NCBI RefSeq assembly: GCF_001598335.1
Contig: NZ_BCYT01000004.1
Coordinates: 1 to 64,000 of the forward strand
Length of the DNA: 64,000 nt
DNA from: Sphingobium abikonense NBRC 16140
GTDB lineage: Bacteria > Pseudomonadota > Alphaproteobacteria > Sphingomonadales > Sphingomonadaceae
Direction of reading: 5' to 3'
Within the stretch, counting starts at the first letter, position 1; each line of letters opens with the position of its first letter. Positions 1 to 7,422 of this stretch are shown in pieces. The notes beneath the pieces were generated by a model. The model saw only the letters and a program-made list of their open reading frames with translations. It was not told where the DNA came from and made no database searches. A program made the position numbers and the translations under genes.

Positions 1-1262
1 AGGCGGGCCGCCGATCCGATCGGCAGCAGGATGAGGGCGCTGCCCCGCGCCGACATGCCCCCGGCAATCGCCCGCGCCCGCGCGCCCGCACCCCAGAAAC
101 TGTCGAAGCGATTCGCCCCCTTGATCGCACCACCTGTGTCCTGGGCGATCCAGATGCCGTTCGGTTCAGCGCGATCGAGCGACAACAGCACCGGCGCGCC
201 CATGGGGATATATTTGGGATCGGCGGCGACGGTAGCTTCCGGCGTCACCGGCACGCCCATCGCGCCCAGCGGCCCTGGGCCGGTGATCTCACGAAAAAAG
301 ACGAAACTCTTATTCTCATTCATGATTGCGGCGCCCTTTTCCGGGTTGGCGCGCAAATATCCCATAATGTCCTGCATCGACCCGGCCTGGATCAGTCCGC
401 GATCCTTCATCAGCTTGCCGATGCCGGTATAGTCGCGGCCATTCTGCCCATCATAGCCGATGCGCATGACGCCGCCGTCAGGCAGCCGCAGGCGGCCGCT
501 TCCCTGAATTTGAAGAAAGAAAAATTCCACCGGATCCGCCGCCCAGGCAAGTTCCAGTCCCCGTCCGGCAAGCGAGCCCGCGACGATCTGGCTGCGCTCG
601 TCATAGGGGATGAATTTGGTGCCCTGCACCTTGCCGCGAATCGAGCGACCTTTCAGGCTGTCGCTGAACAGGCCCAGATCCACGTCGACAAGGTCGGGTG
701 GACGACGATAGATCGGCACGGCATAGCCCGGCTGAGGGCTGCGCGACCCGGCGATTTCAGGCTCATAATAGCCTGTGACGAAGGCTGCGCCGTCCCCGAT
801 CTGAACAGCTTCGAAATAGCGGGAGAAAAATTCGCTCGCTGATGAATCGGGCCAGCTCGAAGCGGCCGAGCAGGCGGTGTTCCAGTCCGATCCGCGCGTC
901 AGGCCGCTCTGGTCGGTGCGCCGCGTCAAGCTGGGGCAGGACAGGCGAAACGCAATGAGCGCCTGCCGCGAGCGCGCGCCAGACGGCAGTAAGTCGGCGA
1001 TGGCCGGACCGCGCGTCACGCCCAGGCCCGCCGCCGTGGTCGTGTCGATCCCCGGCGGCGTCGGCGCGTCGACGGACAAAGTGGGGCGGGGCGTAGCCGG
1101 GGTGGGGCGCGCGGCGACTTCAGCCGCGGGCGAAGGATTTGTTGTCGTGGGCGCGGGACGGCCAGGCGCCGGGCCACCTGCGGATGGCGGAATGACGCTG
1201 CCGGCACAGGCAGACAGCAGCAATGCCGCCGCCACGACGCCCCCCTTGCGATGCCCGCTCAT
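1..1262 (-). CDS. mltA: Membrane-bound lytic murein transglycosylase A (3' end beyond window)
   Basis: The gene starts at ATG 1262-1260 and stays open to the window edge, giving about 420 codons. The N-terminus is a lipoprotein signal: a basic start, a hydrophobic stretch and the lipobox LSAC near residue 19. A Pro/Ala/Thr-rich linker follows. The MltA core includes FVTGYYEPEI and FFLQIQGSGRL, then the C-terminal 3D domain with DTGGAIKG and an Asp a few residues later (NRFDSFWG). The family cleaves the glycan backbone of peptidoglycan to 1,6-anhydro products at the outer membrane. It lies 19 nt downstream of the Tim44-like gene on the same strand, so the two are probably one transcript. The missing part is only the extreme C-terminus. 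Confidence 0.93.
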   Translation of the reverse strand, partial: MSGHRKGGVVAAALLLSACAGSVIPPSAGGPAPGRPAPTTTNPSPAAEVAARPTPATPRPTLSVDAPTPPGIDTTTAAGLGVTRGPAIADLLPSGARSRQALIAFRLSCPSLTRRTDQSGLTRGSDWNTACSAASSWPDSSASEFFSRYFEAVQIGDGAAFVTGYYEPEIAGSRSPQPGYAVPIYRRPPDLVDVDLGLFSDSLKGRSIRGKVQGTKFIPYDERSQIVAGSLAGRGLELAWAADPVEFFFLQIQGSGRLRLPDGGVMRIGYDGQNGRDYTGIGKLMKDRGLIQAGSMQDIMGYLRANPEKGAAIMNENKSFVFFREITGPGPLGAMGVPVTPEATVAADPKYIPMGAPVLLSLDRAEPNGIWIAQDTGGAIKGANRFDSFWGAGARARAIAGGMSARGSALILLPIGSAAR

Positions 1263-1281
1263 GCGCCGGTCAGGCCCGCAA

Positions 1282-1935
1282 TCACGCTTCGTCGGTTTCG
1301 CTGAGTTTCCAGTTGGGATCGGCGCTGCGAATATCGCGCGTGAAGGTCCAGATATCCTTCGTATCGATCGCATCCGTCATCGATCCGGCAATCACATTGC
1401 CGTCACGGTCGCGAGTGACAGCCGCAATATCCGCTTCGAAACGCATCGCGATCTCAGCGACGCGATCGCGGACGGTCGCCTCGACAATCTGTGCCTTCTC
1501 GATGCGGACCAGGCGGTTGTCGAGCACATGCCCTTCGGCCTCGCGCGCCGCGATCGCTTCTTCGAACGACGCCAGCACATCAGCGTCGCACAGCCAAGCC
1601 AGTTCTTCACGATCGCCGCGCCAGAACGCTTCCAGCACCATCTTGTAGGCGCTCTTGGCGCCCTCGACGAACTGGGGAAAGTCGAAATTGCGATCAGCGG
1701 AAATCAACGTCCGAACGCCGGTTTCCGCACCGGGTGCAATCAGCCCTTCGGCAAGGCGGACCGTATCGCTACCCCCCTGGCTCATGGGGCCGGGCTGCAA
1801 CACCGTGACCTTCGCGCGATCCTCGGCAGGACGCAGCGCGGGCTCCTGCTCGTGACCCGTGCGCTTGCCGAGCACGGAATAGAGCCGAAGCGCCAGGAAG
1901 CCGGCGATCATGGCGAGGATGACGATCACATACAC
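1282..1935 (-). CDS. Tim44-like domain inner-membrane protein (TimA family)
   Basis: 217 residues. The N-terminus has a single membrane segment (residues about 2-18), then a charged, Pro-rich stretch, then a Tim44-like domain covering the C-terminal two thirds (FVEGAKSAYKMVLEAFWRGD through DIRSADPNWKLSET). The start is GTG at 1935-1933, because no in-frame ATG gives the complete membrane segment; an AAAGGG lies about 11 nt upstream. In mitochondria Tim44 anchors the import motor at TIM23; the role of alphaproteobacterial homologues is not settled. It precedes mltA in the same direction and is divergent from secB. That context suggests a link to envelope or export functions, which is inference. 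Confidence 0.85.
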   Translation of the reverse strand: MYVIVILAMIAGFLALRLYSVLGKRTGHEQEPALRPAEDRAKVTVLQPGPMSQGGSDTVRLAEGLIAPGAETGVRTLISADRNFDFPQFVEGAKSAYKMVLEAFWRGDREELAWLCDADVLASFEEAIAAREAEGHVLDNRLVRIEKAQIVEATVRDRVAEIAMRFEADIAAVTRDRDGNVIAGSMTDAIDTKDIWTFTRDIRSADPNWKLSETDEA

Positions 1936-2116
1936 GGAAGCAAATACCCTTTGTTCGGGATGATGTTCCCGACAACATAGGCATGTTTCCCCCCAACTTC
2001 AAATAGACTGTGGCCGGCGCGGCATTGCCCTTGTTCCGCGCCCCTGCTAAGCGCGCGGGCACTGATATTCCGGGGGCCCGCGGCCGCCGGCCAACTGGGA
2101 AAGTCAAGGTAGGGAT

Positions 2117-2623
2117 ATGGCCGACGAAGCCGACATCAACAGCACCATCAACGTCCAGCCCAATGGCGCGGACACCGGGCCGCAGATCGCGCTCATCAGC
2201 CAATATGTGAAGGACCTGTCCTTCGAAAACCCTAATGCGCCGGCGGTCTATCAATGGCCCGACCAGCCGCAGATCGACGTCCAGTTCAACATCGGCGCCG
2301 ACAAGGTGGGCGAGGAAGTGCTGGAAGTGTCGCTCAAGATCGAGGTGAAGGCAATCGCCCCGCAGGGCACGGCTTTCGCCGTCGAACTGCTCTATGCCGC
2401 CATTTTCGGCATGCGCAACGTGCCAGAAGACCAGATCCAGCCCTTCATGCTGGCCGAAGCGCCGCGCCTCATCTTCCCCTTCGCGCGCCGCGTACTGGCC
2501 GACGCGATCCGCGACGGTGGTTTCCCGCCTTTGCTGCTGGACCCGATCGATTTCGGCTCGCTCTATATGCAGCAGGCGCAGCAGATGCAGACGACCGCGG
2601 GCGAACCGGCCGGTCACGCCTGA
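2117..2623 (+). CDS. secB: Protein-export chaperone SecB
   Basis: 168 residues, the usual size for the family. SecB hallmarks are present: an N-terminal region with ISQYVKDLSFENPNAP, the beta-sheet core with VQFNIGADKVGEEVLEVSL, and the conserved ILFPFAR-type segment, here LIFPFARRVLADAIRDGGFPP. SecB is a cytosolic homotetramer that keeps preproteins unfolded and hands them to SecA. The start ATG at 2117 follows an AGGGAT purine stretch. Its divergent neighbour is the Tim44-like gene, with 181 bp between the starts that presumably hold both promoters. Downstream, murJ follows after 120 bp containing a pair of competing hairpins. Confidence 0.96.
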   Translation: MADEADINSTINVQPNGADTGPQIALISQYVKDLSFENPNAPAVYQWPDQPQIDVQFNIGADKVGEEVLEVSLKIEVKAIAPQGTAFAVELLYAAIFGMRNVPEDQIQPFMLAEAPRLIFPFARRVLADAIRDGGFPPLLLDPIDFGSLYMQQAQQMQTTAGEPAGHA

Positions 2624-2674
2624 CCATCGGGCGATGAGCCTCGCTCCCGTTCGGGCTGAACTCTTTGCAGTCCT

Positions 2675-2716
2675 GCCCCTGTCTGTCGCGGACAGGGATG
2701 GGCCGGCGACAGGGGC
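2675..2716 (+). promoter_or_regulatory. Two mutually exclusive hairpins between secB and murJ
   Basis: One 5' arm, GCCCCTGTC (2675-2683), can pair with either of two downstream arms. The first option is CCCTGTC with GACAGGG at 2691-2697, a 7-bp stem with a 7-nt loop. The second is the full arm with GACAGGGGC at 2708-2716, a 9-bp stem. Neither is followed by a U-tract, so a simple intrinsic terminator is unlikely. The element ends about 27 nt before the murJ start codon and could affect secB 3'-end stability or murJ translation. Confidence 0.4.
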
Positions 2717-2743
2717 GCGTCCGGCGGGGCGGGGTTATATGAT

Positions 2744-4318
2744 ATGAAACTTGTCCGCGCTCTGGGATCGGTCGGTGGGCTGACGCTCGCCAGCCGGGTG
2801 CTGGCGCTGGTACGCGATACGCTGGCGGCGCGCTATGTCGGCGCGGGTTTCGCGTCCGACGCCTTCAACGGCGTCGCCTTCCGCCTGCCCAACATGTTTC
2901 GCGCGCTCTTTGCCGAAGGGGCGTTTTCCGCAGCCTTCATTCCCCTCTTCAACAAGAAGGCGGCGGGGGAGGGCGGGCTTCCCGCCGGCTATGATTTTGC
3001 CGAGCGCGCGCTGGCCGTGCTGCTGCCGGTGCTCATTCTCTTCACCCTGATCCTGCTGGCGGCGGCCTGGCCGATCACATGGGCGCTGTCAGGCGGTTTT
3101 GCGCGGCAGAACCCGACGGCGGGTCAGTTCGCCTATGCCGTCACCCTGTCGCGGATCACCATTCCCTATCTGGCGCTGATCTCGCTCGCGTCACTGTTGG
3201 GCGGCATCCTCAATTCGCTCGACAAATTCTGGGTCAATGCAGCCGCGCCGATCCTGCTCAATGTCGCGATGATCGTCGGCCTGTGGTTTTTCCATGGCGC
3301 CGACGAATATGAAACTGCCCGCGTCCAGGCCATCTCCGTGACGATCGGCGGCGCGTTGCAACTGCTGTGGCTGATCCTGGCCTGCCGCCGGGCCGGCGTC
3401 ACGATCCGGCTCAGGCGGCCGCGCTTCGACAGCGACGTGCGCGAATTATTGCGCCGGGTCATCCCCGCTGCTGCGGGCGCGGGCGCGTCGCAGATCAATC
3501 TGCTCATTTCCACCGCTCTGTCGGGCTGGCTGCTCGCCTCCGGGTCGATCACCTATATCTATTATGCCGACCGGCTGAACCAGCTGCCTTTGGGCCTGAT
3601 CGGCATCGGCCTGGGCACCATTCTGCTGCCCACCATTTCGCGCATGCTTTCGAAAGGGCAGGACGCGCAGGCGATGGAAACACAGAATCGCGGTATCGAA
3701 CTGGCGCTGTTCCTGACGCTCCCGGCCACTGTCGCCTTCCTGGTCGTGGCGGAGCCGATCGTGCGCGGCCTGTTCCAATATGGCCGCTTCACCGCCGAGG
3801 ATGCGATGCGGTGCGGATGGGCGCTGTCGGCCTTCTCGATCGGCCTGCCCAGCTATGTGCTGGTGAAGGTGCTGACGCCCGGCTATTATGCGCGCGGCGA
3901 CACGAAGACGCCAGTCCGCTACGCGATGCTGTCGATCCTCATTAATATTATCGGCAATCTGGCGATGATTCCGACGCTCGGCCACGTCGGCCCGCCGCTG
4001 GCCACAGCGCTGTCCTCGACCGTCAATGTCGCGATGCTTTACACCACGCTGGTCAAGCGCGGGCATTTCGCGGCGGACGCGGGCTTGCGGCGTCGTATCC
4101 CCCGGCTTGCGCTGGCCGCGCTCATCATGGGGGGCGCTCTGTGGTCGGGGGAGGATTTGCTCGACCCATGGCTGACCGGCGCTATGTTCCAGCGTTACGT
4201 CGCGCTGGCGTTGCTGGTTGGCGCAGGCGTGGCGCTTTACGGGCTGGCGTCCTTCGTCACGGGGGCTTATCGGCTGTCCGACATCCAGGCGCTGATGCGC
4301 CGCAAACATGCACACTGA
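2744..4318 (+). CDS. murJ: Lipid II flippase MurJ (MviN)
   Basis: 524 residues with about 14 predicted membrane segments of the MOP/MATE superfamily. The N-terminal MurJ signature is clear: SVGGLTLASRVLALVRDTL, then SDAFNGVAFRLPNMFRALFAEGAF. A conserved cytoplasmic motif, AEGAFSAAFIPLF, follows. MurJ moves lipid II across the inner membrane for peptidoglycan polymerisation. It ends with ACACTGA at 4318, just ahead of trpS, whose start lies 19 nt further on. The pair secB-murJ-trpS reads in one direction and may be cotranscribed. Confidence 0.95.
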   Translation: MKLVRALGSVGGLTLASRVLALVRDTLAARYVGAGFASDAFNGVAFRLPNMFRALFAEGAFSAAFIPLFNKKAAGEGGLPAGYDFAERALAVLLPVLILFTLILLAAAWPITWALSGGFARQNPTAGQFAYAVTLSRITIPYLALISLASLLGGILNSLDKFWVNAAAPILLNVAMIVGLWFFHGADEYETARVQAISVTIGGALQLLWLILACRRAGVTIRLRRPRFDSDVRELLRRVIPAAAGAGASQINLLISTALSGWLLASGSITYIYYADRLNQLPLGLIGIGLGTILLPTISRMLSKGQDAQAMETQNRGIELALFLTLPATVAFLVVAEPIVRGLFQYGRFTAEDAMRCGWALSAFSIGLPSYVLVKVLTPGYYARGDTKTPVRYAMLSILINIIGNLAMIPTLGHVGPPLATALSSTVNVAMLYTTLVKRGHFAADAGLRRRIPRLALAALIMGGALWSGEDLLDPWLTGAMFQRYVALALLVGAGVALYGLASFVTGAYRLSDIQALMRRKHAH

Positions 4319-4337
4319 AGACAAGAACGGATCAACC

Positions 4338-5342
4338 ATGCGCGTCCTTTCCGGCATCCAGCCCACCGGCAATCTGCACCTTGGCAATTATCTGGGCGCG
4401 ATCCGCAACTGGGTGTGGATGCAGGATGATATGGACAGTGATAGCCAGTGCTTCTTCTTCCTGGCCGATATGCATTCCATCACCGTCCATGAAGGGCGGG
4501 AGGCGCGCATCCGTAATGTTCGCGACATGGCTGCAGCCCTGGTCGCGGCTGGCATCGATCCGGATCGCTCCGTCCTGTTCAACCAGGCGCGCGTGCCGGC
4601 ACATGCGGAACTGTGCTGGTTGCTGAACGGCACCGCACGGATCGGCTGGCTGAACCGCATGACCCAGTTCAAGGACAAGGTCGGCAAGGATCGCGAGGGT
4701 GCCTCGATCGGGCTGTTCGTCTATCCCGTGCTCCAGGCGGCCGATATCCTGCTCTATAACGCGACCCATGTCCCCGTGGGCGAGGACCAGAAGCAGCATC
4801 TGGAGCTGGCGCGCGACATCGCGACCAAGTTCAATACCGATTTCGACGTCGACCTGTTCACCATGCCCGCGCCGATCATCCCCAAGGAATCGGCGCGCAT
4901 CATGTCATTGCGCGATGGCAGCGCGAAAATGTCGAAGTCCGACCCGTCCGACTTGAGCCGGATCAACCTGACCGACGACGACGATGCCATCATGCAGAAG
5001 GTGAAGAAGGCAAAGACCGATCCCGAACCGCTTCCTGAAACCGCCGAGGGTCTGGCGGGCCGGCCGGAGGCAAATAATCTGGTCGGCATATTCGCGACGC
5101 TGACCGGCAGGACGCCAGATGCTGTCTGCGCCGACTTTGCCGGCAAGGGGTTTGGCGCTTTTAAGCCCGCGCTGGGCGACGTGCTGGTCGAAACGCTGCG
5201 CCCCATCCGCGAGCGGTTTCTAGCTCTGCGCACCGACGACGCCGCGCTCGACGCGATTTTGAACAAGGGCGCGGCGCGGGCAGCCGCGGCGGCCGAGCCC
5301 ACGTTGCGGGCCGCTTATGACGCCATGGGCCTTATGCGCTGA
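4338..5342 (+). CDS. trpS: Tryptophanyl-tRNA synthetase
   Basis: 334 residues, typical of bacterial TrpRS. Class I synthetase motifs are present: the HIGH equivalent GNLHLGN near residue 14 and KMSKS in AKMSKSDPSD at about residue 199. It charges tRNA-Trp in the cytosol. The frame is open back to an ATG at 4308 inside murJ, but the ATG at 4338 gives the conserved N-terminus MRVLSGIQPTGNLHLGN and was preferred. The gene is convergent with the TonB-C gene, only 28 bp away. Confidence 0.96.
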   Translation: MRVLSGIQPTGNLHLGNYLGAIRNWVWMQDDMDSDSQCFFFLADMHSITVHEGREARIRNVRDMAAALVAAGIDPDRSVLFNQARVPAHAELCWLLNGTARIGWLNRMTQFKDKVGKDREGASIGLFVYPVLQAADILLYNATHVPVGEDQKQHLELARDIATKFNTDFDVDLFTMPAPIIPKESARIMSLRDGSAKMSKSDPSDLSRINLTDDDDAIMQKVKKAKTDPEPLPETAEGLAGRPEANNLVGIFATLTGRTPDAVCADFAGKGFGAFKPALGDVLVETLRPIRERFLALRTDDAALDAILNKGAARAAAAAEPTLRAAYDAMGLMR

Positions 5343-5370
5343 AACGGGACGGAACGCCGGCGGTTCGTCT

Positions 5371-5973
5371 CTAGTCGTCAGCGTCGATCTTTTCGTATCG
5401 CAAGCTCGTGCGCATTTTCTGGCGGATGGGCTTGCCGGCTGCATCCTTCTGGATGGGATAGCGGCGGCCCAAAATCTGCTGCGCGCAATGCCCCTCGACC
5501 GGCGCAGGCTTTCCGTTCATCAGTGTCTCGCAGTCCGACACCGATCCGTCCGTTTCGATGTAGAAGGTCGTCACGACATGCATCGGAAGGGGCGGCAGGC
5601 TGACGACGCCGTCGGTATCGGGCAGTCGCCAGTTGACGCGTGTCGAATAAACATCGCCGACTAGGCGTCCGCCGGCGTCCTTGGCGGGGTTGAACCGCGC
5701 CCGTTCCATGACTTTCGCACAGGCTGTATCGTCCAGAAGGGCCGATCCACTGCTGGATGTTGTTGTGCAATTTGTAGGTATGCCATCGCGATTGATGTCC
5801 AGCCGAAAGCTCGTGGACCCCTCGATTTCCTGCCGCATCGCTTCCATTGGATAATCGTCACTGGTCACCCAGGTTCCGGGATTGCCAACGGGCGTTGCCC
5901 GCTGTGCTGGTTCGGAGGCGCTGGCTGCCACCGGAATGGCGAGCGGAGCGAAGATGCAGAAGAAACGTACCAT
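5371..5973 (-). CDS. Secreted protein with two TonB C-terminal-like domains
   Basis: 200 residues. It begins with a Sec-type signal peptide (hydrophobic to about residue 20, ending ASASEPAQ) rather than a TonB membrane anchor and proline-rich spacer. Residues about 45-115 resemble a TonB_C domain: a Cys after the GIPTNC turn, SSGSALLDDTAC, then RARFNPAKDAGGR. A second, weaker copy at residues about 130-198 repeats the pattern (TDGSVSDC, HCAQQIL, RRYPIQKDAAGKP). Proteins with an isolated TonB_C domain are common in sphingomonads, which have many TonB-dependent receptors. Without a membrane anchor it is unlikely to transduce energy directly; its function is unknown. Confidence 0.7.
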   Translation of the reverse strand: MVRFFCIFAPLAIPVAASASEPAQRATPVGNPGTWVTSDDYPMEAMRQEIEGSTSFRLDINRDGIPTNCTTTSSSGSALLDDTACAKVMERARFNPAKDAGGRLVGDVYSTRVNWRLPDTDGVVSLPPLPMHVVTTFYIETDGSVSDCETLMNGKPAPVEGHCAQQILGRRYPIQKDAAGKPIRQKMRTSLRYEKIDADD

Positions 5974-6170
5974 CGGTCATCCTTGCCGCAAGCTCCGGAT
6001 ATTTGCCAGTGCGATGACGGGTTTACGCCTCCTTTGTCGTCCAAGGCTATGAGAACATGGTTTGCGCCCATTCGGTCTCTTCAAGCGTTCAAACGATGTT
6101 CAGTTGCCTTTTGCTAATGCAGGGCGCAAGAATGAACCCAGGCTTCATGCCTGTCACAGGACGCAGAAAA

Positions 6171-6812
6171 ATGACCCGTATCAAGAAGTTCGGTCTGTTC
6201 GCGGCGCCTGCTCTGGCGCTGGTGGCGCTGTCGGGCTGCGCCACGTCGTTCAAGGCCGATGTCGCCCGTTTCCAGCAACTTCCCGCGCCGGCGGGGCAGA
6301 GCTTCACGATTGTTGCAGATGATCCTAAACTCGCTGGGGGGCTGGAGTTCGCGCATTATGCGGATCTCGTCGGCCAGCGGCTGGCGCAGACCGGCTATGT
6401 GCCAGCCAGTGACCCGGCCAGCGCCGATCTGATCGTTCGGGTTGCCTATGATGTCGACAATGGCCGTGAAAAGGTCCGCTCGACCGGCTTTGGCGACCCC
6501 TTTTACGGTGGGTGGGGCTGGCGCGGCCGCTGGGGCCGGCCATGGGGCTATGGCTTTTACGATCCGTGGCTGTTCGGGCCTAGCGGCTATACCGATGTGT
6601 CGAGCTATACGGTCTACACCAGCGATCTGAGGATGAAGATCGACCGTGCGGCTGACAATCGCCGTTTGTTCGAGGGAACTGCCAGCGCGCAATCCCTGTC
6701 GAACAAAATGACCTATCTGGTGCCCAATCTGATCGACGCGATGTTCACGAACTTCCCGGGCCAGAATGGCGAGAATGTGAAGATCACATTGCCGCCCGAA
6801 GGTCGCGGCTGA
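6171..6812 (+). CDS. DUF4136 domain lipoprotein
   Basis: 213 residues. The ATG at 6171 gives a basic start, a hydrophobic stretch and the lipobox LSGC (Cys about residue 21), with an AGGA about 10 nt upstream; earlier in-frame ATGs would bury this signal. The rest matches the DUF4136 pattern of envelope lipoproteins: ADVARFQQL near the mature N-terminus, DPASADLIVRVAYDV in the middle, and a C-terminal half ending NLIDAMFTNFPGQNGENVKITLP. A Gly/Trp/Tyr-rich segment (residues about 108-140) interrupts the domain and is common in these proteins. The function of the family is unknown. A strong bidirectional terminator follows. Confidence 0.8.
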   Translation: MTRIKKFGLFAAPALALVALSGCATSFKADVARFQQLPAPAGQSFTIVADDPKLAGGLEFAHYADLVGQRLAQTGYVPASDPASADLIVRVAYDVDNGREKVRSTGFGDPFYGGWGWRGRWGRPWGYGFYDPWLFGPSGYTDVSSYTVYTSDLRMKIDRAADNRRLFEGTASAQSLSNKMTYLVPNLIDAMFTNFPGQNGENVKITLPPEGRG

Positions 6813-6831
6813 TACACGGCCCCTAGAGCCT

Positions 6832-6869
6832 AAAAAGCCCGGCGTTCCCTTGCGAGCGCCGGGCTTTTT
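6832..6869 (+). terminator. Intrinsic (bidirectional) terminator after the DUF4136 gene
   Basis: A perfect 13-bp inverted repeat: AAAAAGCCCGGCG at 6832-6844 pairs with CGCCGGGCTTTTT at 6857-6869 around a 12-nt loop. The GC core is followed by five T residues on the plus strand and preceded by five A residues, so it can work in both directions. It ends the lipoprotein transcript and backs up the entericidin terminator from the other side. Confidence 0.9.
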
Positions 6870-6891
6870 GCTGTCTACGGGACATGGCATG

Positions 6892-6924
6892 AAAAAAAGG
6901 GCTCGCCGTCTGCCCGGCGAGCCC
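6892..6924 (-). terminator. Intrinsic terminator of the entericidin gene
   Basis: On the minus strand, GGGCTCGCCG (6924-6915) pairs with CGGCGAGCCC (6908-6899) around a 6-nt loop, and seven T residues follow at once (6898-6892). It sits 33 nt past the entericidin stop codon. Confidence 0.92.
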
Positions 6925-6957
6925 ATGCTAGGGAGGGGTCGTCAAATAGCGGAGGAT

Positions 6958-7086
6958 TTAGTCCGCGGCATCTTCTACGGCCTTGCCCGCGCTCTGCACG
7001 TCGCGGCCAGCGCCTTCGACGGTGTTGCACGCGGCAACCATCAACGAACCGGTGAGCAGCAAGGCGGTAATGATTTTCTTCGCCAT
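6958..7086 (-). CDS. ecnB: Entericidin A/B family small lipoprotein
   Basis: 42 residues, ATG at 7086-7084, TAA at 6960-6958. The sequence is MAKKIITALLLTGSLMVAAC followed by NTVEGAGRDVQSAGKAVEDAAD: a basic N-terminus, a hydrophobic core, a lipobox ending at Cys20, and the family's short amphipathic tail. A strong ribosome site (AGGAGA) lies 7 nt before the ATG. EcnA and EcnB were described in enterobacteria as an antidote/toxin lipoprotein pair; only one gene is present here and its role in alphaproteobacteria is unclear. An EcfG-like promoter lies 61-85 nt upstream and a terminator just downstream, so it is a single-gene transcript. Confidence 0.88.
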   Translation of the reverse strand: MAKKIITALLLTGSLMVAACNTVEGAGRDVQSAGKAVEDAAD

Positions 7087-7146
7087 CGAAAAATCTCCTC
7101 AAGAAACGGTTGCCGCCTGATCGTTCAGGGCAGCGACGATGGGAAA

Positions 7147-7171
7147 AACCCGCATTCCGAAAATCCGTTCC
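7147..7171 (-). promoter_or_regulatory. EcfG-like promoter of the entericidin gene
   Basis: Read on the minus strand, GGAAC (7171-7167) is followed after 16 nt by GGTT (7150-7147). The consensus for the general-stress sigma factor EcfG in alphaproteobacteria is GGAAC, 16-17 nt, CGTT; this site matches the -35 perfectly and three of four bases of the -10. The start codon is about 60 nt further on. The same motif with the same G deviation precedes the neighbouring RNA. Confidence 0.55.
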
Positions 7172-7210
7172 GGGGGCCAAACAATAAAGATTTCAAGCGA
7201 CAAACCGGCC

Positions 7211-7307
7211 AAAAAAGTAGAGCCCGGAACGCGTCGGGGGGAGAAACGTTCCGGGCTCATATTTTGTGGATAGCAAGAGCGGGGGGGCAAAAGATTTGCT
7301 ATCCGAG
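7211..7307 (-). ncRNA. Candidate small RNA with two C-rich loops
   Basis: No protein gene explains the 336 bp between the entericidin start (7086) and the wall hydrolase stop (7423). On the minus strand the stretch holds two strong hairpins in tandem. The first pairs GGATAGCAA (7304-7296) with TTGCTATCC (7276-7268) around a 19-nt loop containing seven Cs. The second is a 12-bp stem (7258-7247 with 7231-7220) around a 15-nt loop with CTCCCCCC, followed by TAC and six Ts (7216-7211), which makes it an intrinsic terminator. An EcfG-like promoter would start transcription near 7307, right at the first hairpin. C-rich loops able to pair with Shine-Dalgarno sequences are known in several bacterial small RNAs, for example the CcsR and cuckoo RNAs of alphaproteobacteria. 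I cannot assign this one to a named family. Confidence 0.62.
7220..7258 (-). terminator. Intrinsic terminator forming the 3' hairpin of the small RNA
   Basis: Perfect 12-bp stem (7247-7258 with 7220-7231), loop of 15 nt. On the minus strand the stem is followed by TAC and then TTTTTT at 7216-7211. It could also terminate read-through from the wall hydrolase gene that ends at 7423. Confidence 0.75.
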
Positions 7308-7313
7308 GTAGAG

Positions 7314-7339
7314 AACCACTCAAAATGCCATTCGGTTCC
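7314..7339 (-). promoter_or_regulatory. EcfG-like promoter of the small RNA
   Basis: On the minus strand GGAAC (7339-7335) is followed after 17 nt by GGTT (7317-7314), one base off the EcfG consensus GGAAC-N16/17-CGTT. A start site 6-8 nt downstream falls at the base of the first hairpin of the RNA. Confidence 0.5.
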
Positions 7340-7422
7340 AGCGATCCATCACGCCTTGAAAATTTTATTTTTCCGTCATTTCAATTGGGTGGATGGTGGC
7401 CCAGTTATTAACCGCAAGAAAA

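Noticed and set aside
877..1980. Long plus-strand open frame across mltA and the Tim44-like gene
   Set aside because: Its translation is low-complexity and matches no family, whereas both minus-strand frames give recognisable proteins with signal or membrane segments. High GC keeps opposite frames open.
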